From Alisma plantago-aquatica (taxonomy: Eukaryota; Streptophyta; Magnoliopsida; Alismatales; Alismataceae): 64,000 nucleotides of DNA. The notes under the pieces were generated by a model that saw only the letters and a program-made list of their open reading frames with translations, was not told the DNA's origin and made no database searches. Position numbers and translations under genes: made by a program. This document shows positions 46,009 through 57,360 of the stretch, in pieces (the stretch's first letter is position 1; each line of letters starts with the position of its first letter). The DNA is taken from contig OY856413.1 in assembly GCA_963693085.1 (NCBI GenBank), positions 543,080,879 through 543,144,878 of the forward strand, in the 5' to 3' direction.

Positions 46009-49000
46009 TGTAAAGAAGTGAAACCACTCCTCTACTAGAAAGAAAAGACTTCATCCCTTGAACCAAACACCACATAATTTTTTTTGCCAAAGGGATGGCG
46101 ATCAATTCATTCAACATGTAAGTATCATTACACAATGAGTAGCAGTGGAAAGAAATATTATCTAACAATTTACAAAGCTTGATAACATGATATAACACTT
46201 CACCACATATAGGTATCTAAAAGGAAAACTAAACATAAAAGCCAAGGACCAAGTCGAGGGTCATCTAACCACCTCTTCAAGTCTCCCAAAGCTCAACTAC
46301 AAGGTTGATGTTGAAGTTCACTCTCCTTGATCTAACCTGGGGTTGGAAGCATATCCCACAAAAGAGAAGAGAAAAGAAATACATCAGCAAAAGGCTGGTA
46401 TGTGTATACTAAAGAAAATTTGAGCAATATAGGGCAAATAGGGACATCAATTATAAGTGCTTCCCATGCAAAAAATAAGGACTACCCACACGGGCATAAA
46501 AGAAGAGAAATATCATAACATGATAAAAGAGGAGACTTGCCATAAACAAATAAAATTTTGTGTAACAAAAGCACATAGATAGGCAGTAGGGCACACACCC
46601 CACAACCAATCATCAAACATGCATGCATGTGAGATAAGCATAGTCCTAGAAAAATATAAACACAAAGGCGACCAAGGCTTCACATCCTTAAAAACCTGAT
46701 AGAGAATGACTCACCGTCAAACTCCCAATATATATAAAAGTTGAGCCAAGGCTTCACATCCTTGAAACTTGGGTATGGGGCACCACCACCACCATCCCAT
46801 AAACAAAAAGGGCACACACCCAAAAACCAAAGTAATTTACATTATTCTAGTGCTACTGATTCACATTGCATGTAAATATAGAGGCAAGTAAATAGTTTAG
46901 TCAAAAGATGAAACAAAGGTTGCCATCACACAATGGACAACACAAACCATATAAAATCCACTCCAAAGTGGCACATACCAATATAAGAGACCAACTTGCA
47001 ACAAGTCACAAGATAAGATATCAAGAAAATATCCAAGTCCACAACTAGCAAGATAGTTCACACGAACCATGATAACAATAGAATAGACATGTGTAAGATA
47101 AAGTCAAAAGAACGATAAGATAGGTGAATTGCTCAACATTGAGTAATAGGGGATACAACATACCTCAAACCTTCGAACCCTAGAACTCGCTTTCAGATCC
47201 CTAACAAGATCAGAGTCCACTTTCCCCTAATATGATCATCATATTTATGTATTAGATATACGTATATTCATTAAAGACTTAAAACCTCAAAACCATCAAT
47301 TTTTCCACAAATGATCGAATTAGACTCTAAAAACATCACTACTGTCTTATTTATGTTCTTCTGATCAAAATAACATATATATTTGTATATTTTCGAGTTA
47401 CTGACTTTTTAGAGTATTTTCCATATTTATTAGTTAATTAAATCAACTCGAAAAATACATATTCGAAAAACTCAAAATTTGACCACAAAATTATTTTTTT
47501 TAGATCGATCTCGTTCTCCCGATTCAAAAACATATTTTGGTTATAAATTTGGATAAATGAGTAAAAAGATATGATTTTTCTAAAATTAGCCAATCGGGAA
47601 GTGCCATGTAGGCAAAAGCGTTTGCAACAGAAGAAGAAGAAGAGAGTGACCAGGGGCAAAACCATAAAAATCCACCCGACCCTTCTTCCACCTCCAGCAT
47701 CCCGCACACTTACTGCTGCTTGGGGAAGATTTTGGGTATTTTTGCAATTCAAGGTCAAACTCAAAACTGAAAGATGCGTGTGAAAGCTAAAGCAAAGAAG
47801 AACTCAACCGTGCCTTTAATTTGGACAAAGATTATGTGTACATGGAGCAGTAAGGGCCATAAGGTCAGGGACTTCGGCTTCTCAGTGGGGATCAAAACGG
47901 AGACGAAAGTCAAAATTGAGAAGATAGGCGAGTTGTACAAGTGTCGACGCACGTGAGGGTAGAGGTATATATAGATGAGGTTAGGGTATAAGTCAAATCC
48001 GACGTGGCCGTGAGATACATAAGGAAGGGAAGTTGGGCATTTGCAAAATACTCGACCATAGTTAGCGATTTATGAACCAAAAGATGCAGAATCAACACAC
48101 GATCATGCCAGAAGAAAAATCGAGAGAAATGATTAACCGTGGTTCGAGATATCCGTGAAGAAATAATAGCGGTTCGCGCGCATACTGTTCAGGTGAACAA
48201 TACTCCTACGTAAGGTAGGAGATAAAATCTCCACTGTTAAGATTTGATTAGACGGCTCACAATGTACATACATAAATCACTTGCCAAAACGAATTAGGAT
48301 TAAAGTTATCATTTAATCATTTAACTTTTTCTCTTTACTTATTTGAGGGTGCAAATGAATTCAAAATTAACCAAACTTTATACCTTGACTTATTTTGACG
48401 TGTAGAATCGGAATTTGAAATTATTTTTGCCTTTTGGGGACTTTTATTGTGTCAAATAAATTAATTACTATTTTCTCTTTCCTCCTTCATTAATGACATT
48501 AAGATTATCCAAAAATTATTAAACTTGACCAACAAGTCATATAAAGTATGTTGGACACGAATTTGGTATTATTTCCATTTGTTGAAGTTGTTTGTTATTT
48601 TAAATAATGAGTTGAAAGTTTTGCACACTTTCTCTCTCTTGAATTTATCTTCTTATCAAATATTTTCCAAATTGATTCAAAATTCATCCAAAGGTCTATT
48701 TTAACCTGTAGAACACTGATTTTGCATTATTATATTTTTTGAAGACTTTATTATTTTATTTAATTCATTTAAATTTTACCACTTATTTATCTTTTTAATT
48801 TATTAGAGGCATCTAGAAACTTTATAAAAATTTAAAACATGGCCTATAATCAATAATAAATGTGTGGAACACAATTTTGTCATTAATTATTTTTTTTCAA
48901 CATATATTTAATATTTTTGGTCTTTAAGTCATTTTCTCTCTCCTGAATAAAATAAAATATTAATCATCGATGCAATTAAATACAAATTCATACGTAGACT

Positions 49001-49685
49001 CATTTTGATATATAGATTACGAATTTGGAGTTAGTTTTCCAATTTGAGGATGCTAGATATTTTATTTCACCTTATTGGATTATCTCTTATTTTCTTTTAA
49101 TGAAGACTTTAATATATGCATTTATCTTCCAAATTAGGTGATACTTGGACTTTAAGTTCCTTTTAGATAAAAAAACGAATTTTCATATCAAATTATCTCT
49201 TGGTTTCCTATTTGTGATTTTTGAAACAACATATTCCTCATTATCCTCTTTTAATCCATTATATCCCATATTATCTCCAATTATTGTCCTTATTATCTCT
49301 TTTATCTGTATTTTGAGATTTCTCTCCTTTTTCATATACTAAAAAGTACTAGAAAGTTCTAGGATGAAATATTTTATTATTTTTATTACTTAGTGTACAA
49401 TTTGCACTTTAGGCCCATTATTAAAAACCCAACTAAAGCATTTGTGCATATAACCCTATATTAAGAATATATGCAAAATATTTATCCGGTTAAGTTCTTT
49501 AATTTCTAATTATCATCCAAACAAGTCATTATTAAGTACAAAGTTATTATGTATTACCTTATATACTTGAGGTGTCACATTTTATGTTCCATTATTGTCT
49601 TAATTACATGTATTAGCTTGTCCTTGTTTGGCTAAGACAAAAGGGTAAAACTATTAGGGTAGGATTCTATTTCTGGTATGTTACA
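46009..49685 (-). repeat. Element D 3' LTR (3677 bp, minus strand)
   Basis: On the minus strand it starts TGTAACATACC at 49685 and ends CTTCTTTACA at 46009. The last 1.2 kb (46009-47213) is nearly identical to 50070-51276, which fixes the pair. In LTR order there is an AT-rich U3, a TATA-like box (47966-47973), a more GC-rich block (about 47580-48180) and a tail (46009-47170). The tail is related to the element A LTR (about 9766-11000) on the other strand. AGGGT (46004-46008) is the adjoining 5 bp and the candidate target duplication; its partner lies outside the window. Confidence 0.88.
47966..47973 (-). promoter_or_regulatory. TATA-like box of the element D LTR
   Basis: TATATATA lies between U3-like AT-rich sequence and the GC-richer block. 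It reads CTATATATACCTC on the minus strand and is followed within 30 bases by CACGTGCGTCGACAC. Position about 1.7 kb into the LTR fits a U3/R boundary. The strand is taken from the element. Confidence 0.45.
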
Positions 49686-49699
49686 ACACACCACCCCTT
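49686..49699 (-). promoter_or_regulatory. Element D polypurine tract
   Basis: Minus-strand AAGGGGTGGTGTGT abuts the LTR start TGTAACATACC. Element E has AAGGGGTGG in the same place. Confidence 0.65.
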
Positions 49700-50054
49700 A
49701 AAGTGATTTCATCCTTGAAATCAAAACATCTATAAGAAAACTTATCAACCACCCCTTAAAAGCATTCATCTCAACAAGTCAAGCTAATCATCATCAAGGT
49801 ATTAAGACTACCCACATATCTTTTAGTTATGAAAGTTTTTGAGTTTTATGTTTCTCATTTATCTAGCTAGAAGTCATACCATCTAGGGCTGAGTTTTAGG
49901 TCCTCATGTCTCTAACCTATCAACCCTACATGATCACCCGAAAGTCATAAGGTTTCTTGCACAAGGCAAGGATACTAGGTATAAGAAACCTAAGATAAAG
50001 GTAAACATCCTAAGGGAGATGAGTTTGAAATAGTTAGATAACCAACTGCTAGTG

Positions 50055-50066
50055 GCTCTGATACCA
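50055..50066 (-). promoter_or_regulatory. Element D primer-binding site (tRNA-iMet)
   Basis: GCTCTGATACCA on the plus strand, thus a perfect TGGTATCAGAGC on the minus strand, three bases after the LTR end at 50070. The perfect match contrasts with the decayed sites in A and B. Confidence 0.9.
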
Positions 50067-50069
50067 TGC

Positions 50070-51276
50070 TGTAAAGAAGTGAAACCACTCCTCTACTAGA
50101 AATAAAATACTTCATCCCTTGAACCAAACACCACATAATTTTTTTTGCCAAAGGGATGGAGATCAATTCATTAAACATGTAAGTATTATTACACAATGAG
50201 TAGATGCGGAAAGAAATATTATCTAACAATTTACAAAGCTTGATAACATGATATAACACTTCACCACATATAGGTATCTAAAAGGAAAAATAAACATAAA
50301 AGCCAAGGACCAAGCTGAGGGTCATCTAACCACCTCTTCAAGTCTCCCAAAGCTCAGCTACAAGGTTGATGTTGAAGTTCACTCTCCTTGATCTAACCTG
50401 GGGTTGGAAGCATACCCCACAAAAGAGATGAGAAAAGAAATACATCAGCAAAAAGCTGGTATGTGTATACTAAAGAAAATTTGAGCAATATAGGGCAAAT
50501 AGGGACATAAATTATAAGTGCTTCCCATGCAAAAGATAAGGAATACCCACACGGGCATTAAAGAAGAGAAATATCATAACATGATAAAAGAGGATACTTG
50601 CCATAAATAAATAATTTTTTTTGCAACAAAAGCACATAGATAGGTAGTAGGGCACACACCCCACAACCAATCATCAAACCAGCATGCATGTGAGATAAGC
50701 ATAGTCCTAGAAAAATATAAACACAAAAGCGTCCAAGGCTTCACATCCTTGAAAACCTGATAGAGAATGACTCACCGTCAAACTCCCAATATATATAAAA
50801 GTTGACACAAGGTTTCACATCCTTGAAACTCGGGTATGGGGCACCACCACCACCATCCCATAAACAAAAAGGGCACACACCCAAAAACCAAAGTAATTTA
50901 CATTATTCTAGTACTACTGATTCACATTGCATGTAAATATAGAGGCAAGTAAATAGTTTAGTCAAAAGATGAAACAAAGGTTGCCATCACACAATGGACA
51001 ACACAAACCATATAAAATCCACTCCAAAGTGGCACATACCAATATAAGAGACCAACTTGCAACAAGTCACAAGATAAGATATCAAGAAAATATCCAAGTC
51101 CACAACAAGCAAGATAGTTCACACAAACCATGATAACAAGAGAATAGACATATGTGTAAGCTAAATTCAAAATAAAGATAAGATAGGTGAATTGCTCAAC
51201 ATTGAGTAATAGGGGATACAACATACCTCAAACCTTCGAACCCTAGAACTCGCTTTCAGATCCCTAACAAGATCAG
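50070..51276 (-). repeat. Element D 5' LTR, terminal 1207 bp (cut by insertion of element E)
   Basis: Nearly identical to 46009-47213, differing by scattered substitutions and a few short indels. It stops at 51276 inside GATCAG. In the intact sister copy the same GATCAG continues with AGTCCACTTT (47214 onward), but here element E begins instead. The missing 2.5 kb of this LTR should lie beyond the far end of E, outside the window. Confidence 0.9.
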
Positions 51277-52680
51277 TGTAACATCCCTGACCTGGGTTAT
51301 GTACTAACCCTAGGTGTTTTGTTTAATAAATATGATTATATGCTTGATCATATGCTTTGAAAAGCAATTAAGGCTTTTGAGGAACTTATATTTCAATTTC
51401 AGTCCCTTTTGAATAATGTTGAAACATTGTTTTGTTAATTTTGGGCTAAAGTGCAAATTACCCAAGTTGAGGGGTTAACTTGCAAATTACACATGATAAG
51501 ATGTTACTATTATGTTGATACATCATAAGAATGAATATTATGTAGTGTTATGGTTTCTACAAGCTTGGGCATCAAGATAAAGCTTGTAGAGCAAACTTTG
51601 TGCATTAAAACCTAGTTTTGGTGTAATGTGCAATTTACCCTAAATCTAGGGTTCAATATGCAATATATCACCTCTAGAGGGTCTCTCATGTTTCTTGTCA
51701 TCACGTAGAGCAAAGAAAATGATAGGGGAGCCTCATTTGAGATATCTTGGAGGAGAGAGAATCTTGACATTAAAATAATCAAGATTTAAGCATATAAGGA
51801 ACTTTAGTTTAATTTAATGCAAAAAGAAATAAATTAATTGAGGGGCCCTTCAATCAAAAGTTGAAAGATGTTTTTGCAATAGTGTTGGACGAGCTTGTGA
51901 CTTTATATGGCACAAAAAGATCTTGGTTGAGTGGAATCCACTCACATTATTATAATAAAAAGTAATATCCACTAAAAGGATGGATATTAATATAAAACTC
52001 TTTAAGGTGCTTAGTTCCTTTTCCATTAATTCTTGGATAATGATGGAGTTTTGCAAGAAAATGAATATGGATTCGTGGCCATGAAATGGAGGGGAGTTTG
52101 ATGGAAATTATTTTGTGATTAAAAGAAAATAATCCATTTTCTCTTTCCTTGAAAATCCCATACAAATCCCTTATACATGTTCTTTTTCCAATACACATAA
52201 AGACTTTTCCTTAGTTTTTCTCTGATCACTTTGCTTTGGCCGACAAAGGAATATCTCAGGAACAGTAGAAGGACGAACACAACCTGTTGGTAAGGTTTTG
52301 ATCATCTTCTACCTCGGATTCATTGTGGAAACCCTAAAGCAATGCTTGATTCTTGGTTTTCTTCACCCGATTTCCAATTCTAGCCATCTTTTTCATCCAA
52401 TAGCTCAAGAACGGACCTTGGGAAGTTGCTGGAACTCCATCCACCATTAGATCCGTGGATCTTGGAGCTTGTATATCATATTTGAGGCGGGTTTTATAAC
52501 TCAAACCCTAATCATTGTTATTGCACTCCTTACTTCAATAATTGTTGGTTACTTTTCTTCTTTTGGTATTCTTTTGATTCATTGCTGAAATCGCCATGAA
52601 AAACAATTGCTGTTCTTGGTTGTTCTAAGGAGGAAGATTATGACATCATCCTAGATGTTTATCCAAGAAAAATACCAGGT

Positions 52681-54175
52681 CAAACGGTCTCCTAAGTTGC
52701 TCAAACGGTTTCAAACTTTTTGAGATGAAATGGTTTCACCAAACCGCATGAGAACAAACGGTTTCAGACCGTTTGGAGGTGTTGACCAGGGTTTACCATT
52801 TGGGAATTTGTTGCTAATAATTTTGGTTATTGATCCAATAAATATAATTGATTAACTCTAAGTGGTTCATGAGTTGAAGGTCCAACAATCACCAAAACCC
52901 TAACCGGGTTAAGTGCTGATTTCATAAGTGTTTGAGTTTGAAACTTGGGTTGATTGACCCAAACGGTTTCAAAACCATTTGGGAATCACCCAAACGGTCT
53001 CAAGACCGTTTGGGGGTCACCCAAGACCATTTTGAGGTCTAGGGTTGGATATGGTTAAGTGTTTGAAGATCCAAAGATATGGTATTAACCCTAATCGGCT
53101 AAGTGCTGATTTTGCATTCGAATGAGTTGATGTTTTGGGTTGATCGACCCAAACGGTTTCAAAACAGTTTGGGGATCACCCAAACGGTCTCAAGACCGTT
53201 TGGTGATCACCGAAGACCATTTGGAGGTATAGGGTTAAGTATGGTTGAGCAATTGAAGGTCCAAAGATATTAAGTTGATGTACAATCAATTGCTGATTTG
53301 GTGACCAATCCTAGGATCCAAACTTTAATTGAATGACATCGTTGATGATGATGTGATGGAAAAAAGGTCTCAAGACCGTTTTTAGGTCATCCAAATGATC
53401 CCAAGACCGTTTGGAGGTCTAGGGTTGACTATGGTTAGGTGTTTGGAGATCTAAAGGTATTGAGTTGAAGAATAATCAATTGCTGATTTGGTGAGCATTC
53501 CAATGAACCAAACCCTAATTGGTTGACTTGGATTTTGATGTGGACATGGGAAAACGGTCTCAAGACCATTTGGAGGTCATCCAAACGACCTCAAGACCGT
53601 TTGGAGTCAGGTCATATTCAATTTGGATGAAGGTTCAATGGTTTTAAAGTTACCAATCTCACATTGATTAATGTTGAAGGATCATCGATTCCAAACCCTA
53701 ATCCAATTGATTCAAATCCTAATTGATGATAAATTGAGGGTCAAATAAGTTGAAGGTTGACCTAATTAACTCAATTGAAGTATGGTGATTGGTCCAATTG
53801 ATGATTGGTTACATGAATTCAATGGTGGAAGGAACCAACATTGGAAACCCTAATTTGATTTGTTTGGTTGAGACTCTTTTTGGTCCTTCCAGTTTTGAGG
53901 AGGTTTCGACCAAACGGTCTCAAGACCGTTTGGGACCAAACGGTCTCAAGACCATTTGGGACCAAACGATCCCAAACCGTTTATGTTCATGCGGTTTCCA
54001 AACCGATTGAGTTCATGCAGTTTCAAAAGTCAACTTTGGGAAAATGGTCTTCACCACCTACTTTACTAAACGGTTTCAAGGTGGTACTTTAGAAAATGGT
54101 TTCATTGGTTGTTCAAGACTGTTTGGAGGTCGAAACGGTCTTAGACCGTTTGGATGTTTTTTTGCAAGACCGTTT
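52681..54175. repeat. Array of short palindromes in the 5' LTR of E
   Basis: Well over a dozen copies and half-copies of a unit built from AAACGGTCT and its complement AGACCGTTT. The best example, 52989-53014, has arms CCCAAACGGTCT and AGACCGTTTGGG separated only by CA, a perfect 12-bp inverted repeat. Others are at 53179-53202, 53552-53600, 53908-53960 (three units in tandem) and 54136-54160. Units are spaced irregularly within ordinary LTR sequence. Decay of single arms (for example ACCATTTGG) is common. Confidence 0.93.
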
Positions 54176-54624
54176 GAGGTTATAGTAATTAAATCTTAAT
54201 GGGATGAGGTGATTAGTACCCTTTGAATAATTAAGCCTTAATGGTCATGGTGACAATGACATAACCCATGATGTCAATTCTTACTCAAGAGTGAGTTGAC
54301 TTAACCTAATCAAGACCAAAGTAAACATCATCTCTAGAAGATGAAAGAGAAGATTTCCTACATGGATGATAATTAAGTATTGGACTTCTAATATGAATGA
54401 ATGTCTAATTAGGGTATTATCCTTCATAATGAGATCATGAAACCCTAATTATGATGGTTAATGAATCATAACTCTAAGTGAGGGTATTAATGAGAGTAAT
54501 CTCAATGCATGTTGATGGTTTGATCTTATTTCGTAAAGATGACTTGATAAACCTTATTTCAAGGTACTTTGATGCTCACTCCTACTTGGGGTGAATAGTA
54601 AACCCTAATTATGGGTTGTTGGTT

Positions 54625-54680
54625 ATAAACCCTAATCTAGGGTGATGTGATGTGAATATAAACCCTAATCTAGAGAATAC
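54625..54680 (+). repeat. 34-bp AAACCCTAATCTAGGG repeat, about 1.5 units
   Basis: One full unit and the start of a second, equivalent to the four-unit array at 63674-63820 in the 3' LTR. In this copy the sequence jumps after the second AACCCTAATCTAG to unrelated LTR sequence (AGAATACTGC), so a deletion joins here. Confidence 0.75.
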
Positions 54681-55320
54681 TGCTCTGCATATCTTATTCA
54701 ATGATTTACCTGTTGTTGAATATTTATAATTTTATTGCCCAGTGTTATTTTAATATCTGCAATAACAATGTTTCTGGCAGAGAGTTATATCTCTCACTGG
54801 GACAATTTTCAATTGTCTCACACCCGTGGAATTCAACTTTTTAGGTAGACGCCGAGGAAGAAGAAACCCTTTAGTGGGTGAGCAGCAACAGTAGTCACAG
54901 CAGCAGCAGCAACTGTAAGGACAACAGTGATCCACAGGTGGAGACACTATCTGTCTGATAGGTCTTGTATATAGAGAGTCCTATGTGTCATCTCTGTACT
55001 CTCAGGTCCTAGGATTCAGTAGACGGTTTGATATAGATCTGAGATTTTTGGCTTGATGCCTCAAGATTTTTGTATACTGCTTATGTACAGTTTAACTGGG
55101 CAGTCAATGTTATGACTCTCGAGATGAGATGATACAGAGATGTACTAATGAATCAGCATGTAAATAACCTACTTTGGTTCCTTATGATAGAGTTTTACAG
55201 TTTGTGGATTTCTTTGCAAAAAGTTTTAATTTTTTTTAGTGATTTTTAGTAATTCCGCTGCTAATCATTCGCTTCCGCATTAGTTAATCCTGTTTTCACG
55301 AGACGGACGTCACAATTTAG

Positions 55321-55332
55321 TGGTATCAGAGC
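55321..55332 (+). promoter_or_regulatory. Element E primer-binding site (tRNA-iMet)
   Basis: A perfect TGGTATCAGAGC six bases after the LTR end at 55314. Confidence 0.93.
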
Positions 55333-55449
55333 TCTAGGTTCGCTGAGTCTATAGAGACATAGGACTAAGGTTGATGAGTATATTCTAGTGTCTTCCAGTC
55401 TATCTGATACTGTTTTCTGCTCATATAGGAGGAGAAGAGAAAACTAAAG

Positions 55450-56640
55450 ATGTCTGGATCACATGATGAACATGTTGCTGAAAGTAGTGTCGCTGCACCC
55501 GGAGGAGGTGCAAGAGACCAAGGAAGGGAGGAGCATGTGCCTGAACCACCCCAGTTCAATCCAGTCGACATGGGGAATCCCACCTTCCAGGCTATGTTTG
55601 GGAAGTTCATAACTTCCATGACACATATGACTGATAGAATGCCCATTCCTGCACCTAGGGCACCTACCCACCCTAAGGGATAGGGAGCCAGAAAGACGTT
55701 TGAATGACTATGCCGTGTTAGAGCCACAGAATATGCTGGGACCGCTGACCTAGCAGATGCTGACATGTGGCTAACAGAGTTAGAAAAGGCCTTTAGAATC
55801 CTGAACATCCCAGAAGCTGAGAAGGTTAGACATGTTGTGTACCTTCTCAAAGGGAGTGTTGGTCACTGGTGGACCATTGAGGAGGGAAAAAGGCCAGGTG
55901 TGGAGATTGAATGGGAAGTATTTCAACGAGAATTTGTCAATAGATACTTTCGTAAGCCGTTTCTGGATGAGAAAATCTCTCAGTTTGAGAGGTTAAGACA
56001 AGGACCAATGAACATTAGTGAGTACGAGGCTAAGTTCATGGAGCTTTTGCGGTTCTGTCCGCATATGGCAACCACTTATGAAGAAAGGATTCAGCATTTT
56101 GAGAAGGGATTAAACGCTGAGTTGACCACCCCTGTGTCTGCCCTGGAGAATAGGGAAAGATTTGCTACTTTTTTGGAGTCTATCAGAAGGATAGAGAGGT
56201 CTGTGACTGAGAAGAGATAGACCAAGAACAAGGTGTACCCCCAGTTCCAAGGATCCTCATCAAAGGGTTTCAAGAAACTGAGCTTTTCTATGCCTACACC
56301 ACCACCTAGATTCAGTACCCAGACACAGATGACGTCAAATAGGGGTAGAGGATGAAGTTTACCACTAGAAGGAGCCTGTAGCTCATCATCTGTGTCTGTT
56401 ACAGGACCACCCAGGCCACAACAAGGGATGAGAAGTTGTTTCATATGTAGAAAGATGGGACATATGATGAAGGATTGCAGAGCCCGAGAGGCAAGCGTGA
56501 CTCAACCCTAAAGGCAGAGTCAGCAAGGTTCTCAAAGGAGACAACTTCTAGGTGGCGCTAGAGGACGTGGACAAGCGTCCCAAGCTGGATCATCGGCACC
56601 CAGTCATTGAGCACCGAATCAACCACAGACGACAGCGAGA
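55450..56640 (+). pseudogene. gag: Element E gag (capsid and nucleocapsid), interrupted
   Basis: Gag relic in one continuous frame from ATG 55450 into pol, broken only by stop codons at 55681, 55705, 56218, 56353, 56509 and 56608. The capsid core is in 55765-56220: VYLLKGSVGHWWTIEEG has the paired Trp, then VNRYFRKPFLDEK. A CCHC zinc knuckle CFICRKMGHMMKDC at 56437-56478 is intact. The N-terminal 77 residues are Gly/Glu/Pro-rich, as usual. No frameshift was seen in gag, so six point changes account for its loss. The start is the first ATG in this frame after the PBS. Confidence 0.92.
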
Positions 56641-56649
56641 TTCTATGCA

Positions 56650-57360
56650 ATGAATCCACCTGATGCAGTGATCAACCCTCGGGTTGTGACAGGTCAGATG
56701 AGACTATTTTATTCTGATATGTCTACATCCTGCATCGTATCTGTTTTAATTGATCCGGGTGCTACACACTCCTTTATCACTCGAAGAGTGATTTTTGACT
56801 GCAACATGACTATCAGTCATAGAGCAGATAGTCTGTTGTTAGAAACTCCTTTGATGGGATCTGCTGTGTTACAGGAAGTGTGTTCTCCTTGCATTCTTTT
56901 CTTTTCTGAACATCACATTCAAGTGGATATTATACCACTTGAGATGCATGGATTTGATATAATCCTTGGGATGGATACCTTAGAAAGGTATAAGGTTGTT
57001 TTGGATTGTGAGTCCAAGCAAGCTGTGTTCACTGATAAAAATGACTCATGGATCTTTCAAGGAGATAGAAAGATTCTTCCAACCTGCCTTGTGTCAGCTA
57101 TGGTAGCTGATAAGTTGATGAGGCAAGGATGTTATGCATTCTTAGCCCATGTGGTAGATACCACCATGGATAGTTCTAATCCTACTGAAGTTCCTGTAGT
57201 CAGGGAATTTGAAGATGTATTTCCTGAAGAACTTCTAGGTGTACCTCCGCCCCGAGAGATTGATTTTGAGATTAATCTAGTCTCGGACACGCAACCAATA
57301 GCACAAACACCGTATAGGATGGCGCCTGCTGAGATGGTAGAACTCAAGAAACAACTGTAA
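56650..57360 (+). pseudogene. pol: Element E pol: aspartic protease and linker to RT
   Basis: A 236-codon open stretch in the gag frame. The active-site motif LIDPGATHSFI is intact in the form common to plant chromoviruses (D-P-G), followed by VDIIPLEMHGFDIILGMD and the flap and linker region [11 protein letters not shown] and EFEDVFPEELLGVPPPREID. It ends with PYRMAPAEMVELKKQL and a TAA at 57358. The ATG at 56650 is just the first after the last gag stop; Gag and Pol were one polyprotein. Confidence 0.92.

Larger units (their letters stand above)
49686..50069 (-). mobile_element. Element D interior (384 bp, non-coding)
   Basis: The complete sequence between the two LTRs of D. On the minus strand it opens with three bases and a perfect PBS (50055-50066), and closes with GGATGAAATC and TAAGGGGTGGTGTGT, directly before the 3' LTR. 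The close is the same tail and PPT wording as in E. The roughly 330 bp between has no ORF of note and no gag or pol motif. Together with 3.7-kb LTRs this makes a non-autonomous element with LTRs almost ten times longer than its interior. Confidence 0.85.
51277..55314 (+). repeat. Element E 5' LTR (4038 bp)
   Basis: It starts TGTAACATCCCTGACC and ends ACGGACGTCACA, and the PBS follows. It pairs with 60157-64000 at about 95% by eye in the stretches compared, apart from several indels where this copy is shorter. It contains a palindrome array (52681-54175), 34-bp repeat units near 54625-54675, a TCTCTCACTGGGACAA motif near 54790 and a Gln-codon-like CAG run near 54895. Short ORFs such as 53789-54010 come from the palindrome array. 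The candidate target duplication is ATCAG (51272-51276), with its partner outside the window. Confidence 0.93.

Noticed and set aside
52681..54175. CRISPR-like array
   Set aside because: The units are palindromic and spaced irregularly within LTR sequence that is duplicated in the second LTR. There are no unique regular spacers and no cas genes, and the genome is a plant genome.
54895..54915. CAG run as a coding polyglutamine or disease-type repeat
   Set aside because: A short CAG-rich stretch in the non-coding LTR end of element E, without an open gene around it.
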